Assembly: GCA_903813345.2 (NCBI GenBank)
Contig: CAIIXF020000007.1
Location: 35,990,538-36,054,537, forward strand
From: Owenia fusiformis
Taxonomy: Eukaryota > Annelida > Polychaeta > Sabellida > Oweniidae
Direction: 5' to 3'
Length of the DNA: 64,000 bases
Part shown: one piece after another, positions 37,600-50,000 of the stretch
How positions within the stretch are numbered: position 1 is the first letter of the stretch
How the letters are laid out: each line of letters starts with the position of its first letter
Notes under the pieces: model-generated
Told to the model about the DNA's origin: nothing
The model's database searches: none
Seen by the model: the letters and a program-made list of their open reading frames with translations, nothing else
Translations under genes and position numbers: made by a program

Positions 37600-37935
37600 A
37601 ACCTAAAATGAACAATTTGCGTGAGATTTCCAAAAATTGTGGTACTTTTATGGGAGATTTTTCCAAAATCTGGTAGTTTTTAAAAGAATTGGTGGTTTTC
37701 GCCGTAGATTTTTAAAAATCGGGAGTTTTTGAGGTAAATTTCAAAACAACTGAAGTTTTTACGGTAGATTTGAAATAAAACAGTACTTTTTAAAAAAAAG
37801 CAGATTATCTCAAATTTTTAATTTTTTTCTAATAAAAGCAATAGTTTTTGTGGTAAATTCTGCAAAAAGTGGTACTTTTATTGGAGATTTTTGACAAAAT
37901 CTGTAGTTTTTGCAAGAGAATTTTGAAAAAACTTT
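37600..37935. repeat. Degenerate tandem repeat of about 38 bp
   Basis: Recurrent gg(t/g)agttttt...gtagatttt..aaaatc phrases repeat about eight times with decay. Confidence 0.6.
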
Positions 37936-38574
37936 AACTTAATTAGTACGCTGTGCATGGCCAGATTTGAATATTCACGGGAATAACATATCCTTCGAAT
38001 TTGTGTGTCCCTACCCAATTTTGCATATTATTTGATGTTTTGGGTTCGTATAGTAGAAAATGAATTTTGTAGACAATAATGCATAATGGGTAAGAGTAAT
38101 GCAAGAAAAAGGTTTTAAATATAGCTAATAAATAGGTAATACTCTGATAATTCTCATCTAACACTACCTTGTTGTTACAATGTAATTTTCATTTTATAAT
38201 CAGTCAATATTCTACATGAGCGTTGAATGGTAACAATACCTTATTATGAACACCTATGTATTTATTAACGTAATTCTCTCTAATTTGCGTGATAATTTTT
38301 TTAGTTGTTTGTTAGCTAAGAATTAATAGAGTATTACCTATTTATTGTCAATATTTTCCCATTGATTTATTTCACTTGGGCCCTCATTGATAAAAACAAT
38401 AAAATGCCCCAAAGCATCTCGAAACTGAACAAATATTACGCTAATAAAATAAGGGGTCGGGAAAGGGCTAAAACCATGAGACTCAAGGCAAACAACAAGG
38501 AAATCTATGAAAATTCAATATTAAGATTTAAGAAATCCAAAAATTGTGCATTGCTTTCTTGTTAACTCATATAG

Positions 38575-38752
38575 GCAATCAAGTCGTAAACAAGGTAGAA
38601 AGTGTGTGTGTGAAAAATGTACAAATAACTCTGAGTCTGATTACCACCATGTTTCTGACAATGTTTGTTCAGTTAGGCAAACTGGGGGATATAACCCAAC
38701 AAAATCACAGCCATGCAACTATAATGGAAGAGATAGGCATCCATCATATTGG
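38575..38752 (+). CDS. Weak candidate Cys-rich exon
   Basis: The segment has an acceptor-like catatag, 178 open bases and donor gtgaga. The chosen frame reads SSRKQGRKCVCEKCTNNSES, later DNVCSVRQTGGYNP and QPCNYNGRDRHPSYW, with CxCxxC spacing suggestive of metal binding. Immediately upstream (38362-38565) is a separate basic open frame (KYYANKIRGRERAKTMRLKA). Both lie between two GCTGCGGCAGC blocks and could belong to a gene or to a mobile element. No family is recognised and a second frame is also open, so the call is tentative. Confidence 0.25.
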
Positions 38753-38814
38753 GTGAGATGTTTTCAATCCCCCTCCCCCTAAAATACCTCAGGCCAATGG
38801 TAGCCTTCTCTGCA

Positions 38815-39120
38815 ATTGCTGCGGTTAACCGCAGCTCAAGTCCCAGAGTGAAATGGCTCCGACAGTGCTGCGGTTAATTGCAGCCTTCTCGCAGCATGCT
38901 GCGGCAGCGCTGCGGCAGCCTAATTTGCATGCTGCGGGAGCGCTGCGGCAGCCTAATTTGCATGCTGCGGGAGCGCTGCGGCAGCAGGCTGCGGCAGCGC
39001 TGCGGCAGCCTAATTTGCATGATAAATTCCAATGTGCTGCCGCAGCGCTGCGGCAGCATGCTGCGGGAGCGCTGCGGCAGCAGGCTGCGGCAGCGCTGCG
39101 GCAGCAGGCTGCGGGAGCCA
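38815..39120. repeat. GC-rich GCTGCGGCAGC repeat block 2
   Basis: Repeats of GCTGCGGCAGCGCTGCGGCAGC separated three times by ctaatttgcat, which contains the octamer ATTTGCAT. It shares ggctccgacag and attgcagccttctcg with block 1 at 36846-37115. Confidence 0.9.
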
Positions 39121-39500
39121 GTAAATTTCCATAAGGGCCATCTCCATCATTCCATGACTAGGCTACAGTGGCTACACTAGAACTAAGAGAGGTCTGTGGC
39201 ACAAAAATAACCGATACACCATGGAGGAATAGTGCCGACCGTGTGAACAGTTCATTTTATTTATCCCACGGTTTATCAAGGAAAAGATTTGTGGGGGGTG
39301 AGTGAAAATCAATGGCAGGTTTCTAATAAAAAATACAGCCAATTCAAACTTATCTATGATGCCAGACCCATATATACTTTATACTTAAAACAAAGCCTTA
39401 GGTTGAAAAAGATTAAACAAATATATAGGTGAAGAAATCCGATGAAACATAAGAAAATGAATAAATGTATATTCACCTGTTCTCTTTAAAAATGCCTCCT

Positions 39501-39526
39501 AATCACGTGACCCTTGACCTACTTCC
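39501..39526 (-). promoter_or_regulatory. Possible promoter cluster: DR1 element, E-box and ETS-like site
   Basis: On the minus strand GGAAGT is followed by AGGTCAAGGGTCA (39520-39508), an exact direct repeat with one-base spacing as bound by HNF4/RXR-type receptors, and CACGTG (39509-39504). It lies 1.6 kb upstream of METTL13 exon 1 and could serve either strand. No transcript evidence exists here. Confidence 0.25.
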
Positions 39527-39967
39527 TAAGGTCCGATTTATTTCCCGGGGATATGGAACATAATACTTATGACTTTATGCGATGAAATTCTCTCCAAAAT
39601 ACATATGTATTCCCTACATGTTTTAACCGTTGATAAGTTCCTTTGTGTGCTTGATACATAGGCAATATTCAATTCAGAGAAAAAAATATCATTTACACTG
39701 AGCGAAAATTCATTGACCGGAAGTTCTGCATGGAAAGTTGAAAAAGTACGTTTTATCATTTTTTGACGTTTCAGCTATCTAGAGTCTAGACTCTACTTTG
39801 ATGCTACATAATAAGTATTCACATATTATTTGTACACGTTTTGTTAAAAATATTTGGCATTACATAAGAATTTAGATCAGTTAGACTCTAAAAAACATTC
39901 TGAATTCTGTTTGTTATGGAATTTTCTCAATTTTTTGCACGTTGTCGTTTGTTTCACTTTTACTTTA

Positions 39968-40094
39968 TAGGGGAGATGCGTCGATCTTCGACATATGGGG
40001 CTACTTCGTCATGGGGCTATTTCAACATTGCTGGCATTGGCAATTGTCATGGTCAAAGTATCCCCATATGTCGAAGTTCAATGCATCTCCCCTA
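39968..40094. mobile_element. 127-bp palindromic MITE
   Basis: Ends TAGGGGAGATGCGTCGATCT and the inverse ...TTCAATGCATCTCCCCTA, with cttcgacatatgggg inverted inside. Confidence 0.8.
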
Positions 40095-41081
40095 ATAAAG
40101 TTTATTTTCTTTTACTTTCCTATGAGGCACAGCAACATACGATGGCTGAGCGAAACTATGATTTTCCTGGTTAGGGTTATCTAGGGTCAGGGATAGTGTG
40201 AGGATTAGGGTTGTAGTTTCTTCACCTGTTGCGATCCAAAAGTGTTACCCTTTTTTCAAGATCTCCTCTACTGCCAAAGGCAGCCGCACAATAGTCGCAG
40301 TAGTAGTTGCAATAGCGACGTCTGTTCATCTGTTTGGTTTTATGTACGATAGCTCAAATACAAGTTGTTAGATTTGGTTACAATTTAATATGCTGATACC
40401 TAGGGACAAAGAAGCTCTGTTCAAGAAGATATTTTCAAGATGGCTGCTATTTATCAAAATATGTTTTGTTTGGTGGGATCTGCTCGTGGGTGGAATTGCT
40501 GTTTTTTAGTGTATTTATGCTATAATTACATACTTTTCCTCGCTTGGTATTTATGAACATGATTTTAATAAACATTCATGTATCTTTTCCTCCTTTTAAA
40601 ATATTATTTCATATCTGTCTGTATTGGTTGTTCTTCATTGTTTCTTGAGAGTATGTAGTTTCACTCACAAACTGCCTCCTTTTTTACCTCTGCAGCCCCT
40701 TGTTGCCCCTTTAACAGGCAAAATAATAATAATATATAATAATAATGTAATATCTTACTTGTGAAATTGCCTACTTCAATTTCAGTGCATTTACTATTTT
40801 CAAAAATTGAATATTCACTGCAAGTGAATAAGTTTTTTAGAGTATACAACTGCAGCAGGCCAAACTTCAGTCAGTAAGAGGTTATATGTTTCAATCTTGA
40901 ATATAAGAAAGCTCACATAGATAACTGTATTCATTCGTTCGTGATCAAACTTGACATATTTATACCATGATACATATTGCCACTGGTATAATTTCCATAT
41001 TCAATCCCTCCCAGTAAGTAAACTCTATATATCAGTAAGTAAGATTAAGTATGTAACAGACTTGTACATTTCTTCTTTTAG
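40095..41081. other. Upstream region of METTL13
   Basis: Probable promoter or 5' intron of METTL13. It includes one unit of the aactcaaatac repeat family (40320-40500). No TATA box or first exon could be fixed. Confidence 0.4.
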
Positions 41082-44000
41082 ATCTCAAGATGGATTTGTT
41101 GCCGAAGTCCCACAAAGAGTTTAGTTCAGCTGAATATTGGGAGAGATTTTTCAAGAAGAGGGGAAACCAAGCATTTGAATGGTACAGTGCCAATTTCACG
41201 TTTTACACATGTATTATTGTATTGTAACATACAGTTGCTCTATGCACTGGTATGATTACTAGAAATTACCATTTATCATCAATACTATCGATAATTGTTT
41301 TTTCAAATGAACTTACCCCTAAAACTGCTTAGGAAATCTCTTTTCTTCTTGTCACAGTGAAATTTAGAAATAAAAATAAAATAGGAGCTAATTCCAAAAA
41401 CTGTATTGTAAACATTTTAGCAAGAAACAATGAATTTAATGATGGTACTAGTATTTTTATGGTTTAATATTTAGAAAACTATCAATGCATATGATATTGT
41501 TTGTATTGCTCATTTTCTTTATATATTGCCTAGTATACATGAACACTTCTAAACATGTTAGCCACTCGTTATCTGTATTGTTAACATAACTTGAAATTGA
41601 TGCTTTTATGCCATATAAGGTATGGACAATACCAGGATCTCTGTGGAGTTATTCACAAATACATGAAACAAGCCGACAAAACACTGGTGATTGGCTGCGG
41701 AAATTCTCGCCTCTCAGCTGACCTTTATGATGTAGGATATCATGACATCAGAAATATTGATATCAGCGAAGTCGTCATAAAACAAATGTCTGATCAAAAC
41801 TCAAAGAGCCGGCCTGATATGAAGTTCATCCAAATGGATCTTACGAAAGTAAGTGTGAATATTCTCCCTCCAACGTTACCGTTCAGCTGGTTGAAAAATT
41901 CTCATATTATCAATTCAGGGAATCACTAACAGAAACTTGAAATTATTTTCAGAATTTCTGATTCAGTTGTTGTAACCATGGATATAACAACATCATAGAG
42001 AACAACGGAATAAATGAATTCTTATCTTGTTTACGTTATGTTTCTGTTGATGAACCCCTAATTTAGAGTTTTCCTAAAGTGCTCAATTAGAGTCTATTTT
42101 GGAAAATTGCACACCGGGCCAGATTGTGACGTATTTTAATACAAACTATGATTTTGCACCACCTATAACGTTGATGCCATATTCGGATTCTTAAAGAATT
42201 AGTTTGAGCCGTCAACTGTCAACACTTCTAGCGCAAAAATCATTATTTTAAAAAAGGTCTAACAGCGCTAAATATTCAAATATCAAAAATCTGAAATCAT
42301 ACAATTGTGAGTCACTGCGATGTTTATTTGCCTCCAAAGTAATACATGTAGATTGAAAAAGAAATAAAAATTTTGGAACAAGAAAAGTGTTCCCGCATTG
42401 GATTCTATGCTAATTACGGCTCTTTGGAACAATACATTCAAAAATGAGCAGCGCTTGCATTAGGTTAGAAAATTTGTGAGTCCCAAGGACGCAATTTTTT
42501 TTTAAAAGTGTGTCCTTTGAAAAAAAGTGTGTCCCCTATTTCTAGCCTGTTTTGAGGTATAACTTTATTTTGAAAGCCTTTTTTACCAAAACACCTTTCA
42601 GTTTTTGATTTCTTGCCGCGAATTTAAAACGGAAGTAAACGTTAAGTACGGACTGAATAAATGCATGTTCGTTCATTCGACAATGAATACATTTTATTTC
42701 ATGAATAACCTAATATTTGTTTCTGAATAGGAAAAACTGTGGCGTGTCATGGTTTCAAATCTAAAAATAAACAAAGTCGAAAAAATATCGAGAGAATCAT
42801 GATTATTTGTAAATATTCAACATGTTGAGCCTTATTTACGATTCAAATAAAGGTGAGAGATCATAATTATTTGTTTTTGTTAGGTATCGTTGTAAACACA
42901 TTGTAGTATTGGCCTAAAAAAATTTTGCGTCCAAAAAACTGAAATATTTTCAATTTTTGCGTCCTCCAAATTATTTTTGAGTCCTTAACATGTACGGGAC
43001 GCCGTTATTGCAAGCCCTGATGAGGCTTACGCGTGTACATTCAAGCCCCAAATTTGAAGAACAGTTTCACTCATTATACCTCATTTGGGCCTGCCATGTT
43101 GTCTCAAAAAACACTTGAAAGTCCTATCAAGAGATTTTTAAACAATTTATTTATCTGATTTCCAGATGACCTTTGCTGATAATGAGTTCAGTGTGGTGTT
43201 AGACAAGGGGACGTTAGATGCCCTGCTGACCGATTCATCGGAAGAGACCATTCAGAGAATAGATACCATCTTTGGTGAAATAGGACGTGTGTTAAAAGTT
43301 GGAGGGCGCTACATATGTATCTCACTAGCGCAGGAACATATTTTGAATAAAGTGTTAGAATATTTTCCGAAAGAGTGAGTATTATTTATAAATGATAATT
43401 CATAGGGATGAAAATGTCAGTAGAAAGTATAAATGTTTTAAAAGAGAAATTAAAATGTCTTCATTATATTTGCCATGCACCTGTTTTATGGGCATCCTAC
43501 CTTTGTTTTTGAGGCATCTGAATTAAAATACATGTGTATAAACTAAAGAAAAAAGAACTTTGAAATGTGAACATCTGCCAATCTGCCAATCTGAACACTG
43601 TTTGGCAGTCATATTGGATTTTGGATTAGGCAAGTTTTACGATATGTTTATCCAAGGATTGACCTATTAGGGCTGGTCCACTGGTCCTTTGGCAGGTTAC
43701 TTTTGATATGGACCAGCTGATTTTTTCAGTAGGTATAGGAAAATAACATGGCGAGTGGTATGTTATGTCATTTTGACCAGCTGCTCTCAGAACCTAAATT
43801 CAACCCCTGATTTGCATCACATGTTGTTTTTGTCTTGCAGAGGATGGATTGTGCGGGTGCATAGAATCATACAAGACAACGACTTGGAGGACAGAGAGTT
43901 CCAGCTTCCAGTCTTTGCCTTTGTCTTCACCAAACTTATGAAGTTACCCAACTTTAAACCTGTATGTATATTGATATATAGTGGCCAAATGTTATAAAAT

Positions 44001-47000
44001 ATGTGTATTTCTGGGCATAATATTAGTTTAAGTTACATTGCAGGTTTAATTGCTTTAGAACAATCAATTTAGAAAAAATAGCTTTGTAACAAAGGATTTT
44101 TGATGTGTTACACAGGCATGAAATCCTTTGTTATGAAGCTTTTTATGAAAGTGCTTTGTAATGAAGCAGTTTAACCCTGCTGTGTACCAGGTACCATAGT
44201 CACATCATTTTAGTTATTTATTTTAAAAGTTTTAAAATTGTTTCATTTTGAATGAATTTTCAATATGGCCACTCAATTCAAAATGGCCACCATTTTTTGT
44301 AAAAATTTAATCTTTGATAACTCAAATACTAGCAAATGGATTTGATCAAATTTTATATGCTAATTCCTTACATCTCTGATCAGTGTGATTGGAAGTATAA
44401 CGAAGCTTTCTTATTTCTTTTGGCTAGATTTTTGAGGTTGGCCAGTTTGATGACACTCTTGAGAGACTTGAGACAGCAGAGAAGGTGTGTGCCTCAATAC
44501 AAGGGATGCAACAATACTCATTAGTCAGGCACCATCTGCAGAAAAAGTAAGTGCAGTTAAAGTACAGTTAAATCAGTATATAAAAATATTAAATCATTGC
44601 CAACATGTATACATATTTAGCTTTCAAGTGAATGGGTTAATAAAAATGAAATTATATAAAAAATGTAAAAAATATTCAAAGAGGTGGTTTGTAAATGTAA
44701 GACAAATAGTAACTTTAGTGTTTTTAATCAGTGAAAGATGTCACTCAGGGTTCTATAGGAAGATAGCTAGCAAAGTCTTCCATCTATCAGTTCATCTATC
44801 ATTTCATTCAGTCGTGTTCTCACACCACATCACTCAAAAATGCAAATTTAGAAAGCGGTCCTTGTCACTCTCAGTATTTACCAAATAAGTAGGTCAGTAA
44901 ATCATTATCAATGCTGCATTCTGATTGGTTGAGAAATTCAATTAGAGCACGGCCATGTTTGAATTTTAATTGAAGCAAAAATGAAGAAGACTTGTCAATG
45001 AATAATGAGAGGGTTGCATACATTAATAGTATTAAGCTGATAGAGGTATCGCTTTTTGTTTGAGGTAAGTAAATTGGCTGGACAATTTTCAGGAATTTGT
45101 CTTTTATTTCTTTTCGTGTACTCGTGTTTTCACAATCTTGGCAAGTGCTTCAATTCATGCCAGAATTACAATTTTAAACATGCGCCATTCTGAATTCGGG
45201 ATTTCACACTACCATGAATGTAACACAAATTCAAGATGTCCGCAAATTTAATGTGTTTTACAGTAATAAGAGCCCTGCTCTAAAATTAGATATGGAAAAA
45301 GGTGTCCCAATTAGAAGACTGTTATTATCGATAAACATACATCTTCATTAAATGAAGTATGATTGGCCTCAGTGATTACCATATATTAAAATGCTACAGT
45401 AAGTGCTACATGTTGACATCAATCTTGTCATTGAAGTCTCAAATTATCTCGAGCGATCGCCCAATTCATCATTTACACTTGCCTTCAGTGAAACCTTACC
45501 TGGCCAAAAAATATCATTCTTCTCAATCTGAATTTTTACGCACTATTCCTCTCGGTGAGTTTGAGTGAATAAACCTTTCTTCTGAATATGTGTAATTTGA
45601 CTGAATATGTGTAATTTGACATGCATTGTTTATGTGTTCTTTGATTATTGGTTTGGGATTGGTTGTTGAATTTTGTTATGCCACCAACAGAAGTGGTGTC
45701 ATATTGTTATATGTTTCAAACTTTTTTTGTGGATGGTGGTTTGTGATTGGTGTTCGGCAGTCAGCATCTGTAACAAATGGCTGGTTGTGACGTTTTGCAT
45801 GTAATTACCTTGTTTCGTTTTCACCAATTGTGCTTTTCGATTTTAATATTACATATTGGCCGTTCTTCTTTCATAACTCATTTTTTGCTTCAAGTCTACT
45901 AAGCCTTATCACTTTAAATATTTCAAATAAGTATAATGCTTTTTTTCTTTCCAAATGTGATATACAAAAGGAAACAGTTCATACCTATGATAAAATTCAC
46001 TTGATTTTGACGTTTGTGACATTTTGAATGTGATTTCATGATCAACAAATCATTTTTCTACGGGAGAACATTGTGATTGAGATGTATTGTACTCTCAGTA
46101 ATGGCAAAATCAGATATATCACTGTCACACATTCCTTGTAATGAAGGTACATTTATACTCCCTGATTTATTCATTGAATTTACTATTACATTTTTACATA
46201 ATACATTTTTACATTGAAATACTGTAGATACACTTAATTTGACGCTACTTTATTTGGCGGATTTGCTCAATTTGAAATATTGGTGGCTATTTAATTTGGC
46301 GGAATCTGAACTGAGCTCAAGATTTACCATAGATTCTTCTATTCTGCTTTCAGTAAGTCTTGGTATAGCACTGACATCCAAATAGGATGAAATAATGAAA
46401 GGTGAAATAATTGCAAATTACAAATTCTCTCGGGATTTTCCAAAATAGATCTGAAAATTGGCGGATTTTTAATTTGGTGGATTTTTTCAATCCGCCAATC
46501 CGTCAAATTAAAACGGTAGCCAAATTAAGTGTATCTACAGTATTACTTTCATATCATGGATATGACGTCAATATTACGTTAGCATTATACAAGATGTCCA
46601 CAAAGTCTCAACAATTCCAATACAAAGTCTGTGTGAAGTGTAAAGAATATTTATGGCCACCCTGTATATTGATTGGATACTTGTATTCACTGGGTATTAC
46701 ATATACATTTACTCAATTTAATTCTTTATACATTATTATACCATCGTCAGAGCAATATCAGGTATATAATAGCTAGTGATAAATCACATATTTGGGACAG
46801 GGATGATATCAGGGATGATATTGATATCATCCCGGGGAAATTCAAAGAATTTTACATTTTTCAAAATTTGTTTTTTTCAAATTAAACATTTTTCATTTTT
46901 TCAAAAAAATTGCATTCCCTTGGGAAATATTGATATCATCCTTGTGATATTCCCCATATCAGATCCTTCCTGGTGAATAACTTCTTTTTATAAGATACAG

Positions 47001-50000
47001 TACATAGGATATCCTATGGTTTATGAGTGATATGATATTCATGTATGGATATTGATATTTATTCCATAATACTACTGTTTTCCCAGGAAAATATGAAGGA
47101 ATAAAAATCGTATTGAATCGTATTACATGAAAAAATTGTATTGTCCCCGGGAAAAAATCGTATTGGAGCGTATTACATGAAAAAATCGTATTGTTCCCGG
47201 GAAAAAAATCGTATTGGAACGTATTCACCTATTTTTGGTTTTCCTGTTATTTTTAACCTTGGCTAATTGATAAAAGTATTTCAAAATGTAACATTTTAGA
47301 GGAATGCATTATGGAATAAATAGGTTATTTCTGGTCGAATTGAATATGGGTTTCATTCCTTGGAAAATATGATATTGACCTTGGGAAATATGATATTGAC
47401 ACTCGGTCGCTGCGCTCCCTCGGTCAATATCATATTACCCTTCGGTCAATATCATATTGTCCCTCGGAATAAAACCCATATTCAATCCCTCCCAGTAAAT
47501 AACCTATATTTATCACATGGTATGTAAAATTCCAGTGATCTGATTGGTTGTAGCCTTCCTGGTATTTCCCGTATCACGACCATGTAACTAGTGGTAACTA
47601 ATTACTGACGTCATATAAGTGAAAGTTCCAGTGTAGTGACGTTACACTATTCAAACTGTTCAGAAATATATGACGTCACATACATTGATACCTAGGAAAT
47701 GACGTTATAACAATAAACTATGTTCTGTATTGTAGACTATATTGTAAGTAAAAGAACTTCAATCTATCATAAACGGAAACTACATAAAAACATACTTTAT
47801 ATGATAAAATTGTCATCAACGTTTCAGCTGATGTGATACGAAAATATTCCACTCAAGCAAAAAGGTATCAACACTTAAGCTTTGCTTTCGTGGTGATACA
47901 ATTTTTACTTTCGTGGAACATTTCCCGTATCACATGCTGAAACGTGTGATAACTGATAGTGCATGTGCTTGCGTAGTGAAAGAGATATAAAAATCATATC
48001 ATGAGTAAATCTGAGGATTTTCTTTTTATTCCATAGCTAAAAATGATCCAAATCAAACTATCAAAATGACTGATGGGTGATTATTACTATACTGTCTATC
48101 TTGTTTTGGGTCAAAGTAGCAAAGGTCCTTTAGCCATCGGATATGATGTTGCATGGTGTAAAGGCTGTATTCTATGGTTTAACGAAAATTTGCAACCCAC
48201 TGGTTCCAAAATCGACCACTTTTATTTTGGCACGATATCCTATGAATATCACAGTAACTATGGAACAATATCAACTGAATCATGTATGTCCTTCTACCCT
48301 AACAGTAAGTACATGACTGTAGCTTTTTAACGTCTTTATGTACATGGATTTTAATGTCATAATTCACCCAGATTTGACCAAACCAAATTATCTACAATTT
48401 TCTGTCTGTCTATTTAATATTTTTATCTGACCATCTTCTACGATTTTGAGGTGAATAAAGCATAAATATGCCAACATCATTGAGTATTAGGTTTGAGAAT
48501 CATATTGTATGGCCACGTCATGGGGTATTTGGTTTGAGTATCATATTGTATGACCACGTCATGGGGTATTTGGTTTGAGTATCATATTGTATAAACATGT
48601 CGTGGTTTTTTGATTTGAGTATCATATTGTATGACCACGTCATGGGGTATTTGGTTTGAGTATCATATTGTATAGCCACATCATGGGGTATTTGGTTTGA
48701 GTATCATATTGTATGACCACGTCATTGGGTATTTGGTTTGAGTATCATATTGAACTCTGATAAACCCCTTAGTGTATCATTTAGTGGGAACATCATTTGT
48801 GGGATACAGATTTCTGGGATACCATCCACATCATTCACAATCTCTGTTCCATTCACCAGGTGGCAGGTCGAGCAATCGTTGTACCAGAATCCTCCACCAT
48901 TTTCATGTGCACAATTCGTTGTAGTTTTGTTGTCGTTGTCAAGATCCCAGCTGGAGAATCGTGATCCATTCAGTTGCCATGCCAACATGGAGGGATCGAT
49001 CATACTGATGTTCCAGTTTCCCGGAATGGGTGTTATGTTCGGTCCTTCTATGGCAGAGAATGATATGCTATAGCCGTTCTGTTCACTTGCGATCTTAAAA
49101 TATTTTAGGAGGTACATCACCTGCAATGACAAGTTTAGTTTATATTTTACTTATGAATTCAAATAAGGGGAGGGGGAGGAATTCAACATTATCAAGAGAG
49201 GCACAGCCAAGATTTAAAGTCAGGCGAGGCAAATAATTAATTGGTGAGGCAAATCGATGTCAAATGAGGTAAATTACAACTTCATTTCCACAATTTTCTT
49301 TGGATAAATGTGGAAAAATACACTTCAGTAAAATTTTGATGGGGCATTTGCTACACTAGTCATAATCAATGGCAGGAATTCAATGCTGTGTTATCAAGGC
49401 ATAATTTTGATTGATCAATTGCGAAGAATACAATTGTCATATTCTGTTATTCATCACATCTTTCTGTTTCGCAAGTTACTCTGATTGGATGAGATTATTT
49501 TCAGATCTAGTGTCATCTGAAAGGAGTGAGTTATCACTGCCATATTTTATATTATTTATATTTCTGCATTGTATTTTATATCAAATGCATTGTTTGGATA
49601 TGTATATGAAATCAGAAATAAAAAAATTAAATATAAAAAAAACAAATACTGTAAATGAAAAATAACTGTCTTCATAAAGTGTGATATCAGTTGGGTTATA
49701 GGATGGGTTCCGATTCACAGGTTAGGTGGACCTGAGATGAGGGATCCCCTGTAAAGATGTATTGCCATGAAGTTGTAAAATGAAATTTTTTAGGCAAAAT
49801 AACTGATCTAGACGATGGCCTTGAAAAACTAGAAATCGCTATTTTGAGCCGTCACATTGAATTATGAATGAATGTTAGTCGAAATAATGCAATTCTCAAT
49901 TAATATATCACTCAAATATCACATTACATTGAAATGAACAATTGAATCATGAATAATAGAATAATGCGTATTATCTGAATGTCATCTATTGTTATTCGTG

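Noticed and set aside
38853-39180. Open frames with RQPNLHAAGALRQ repeats
   Set aside because: Same cause in the second GC-rich block.
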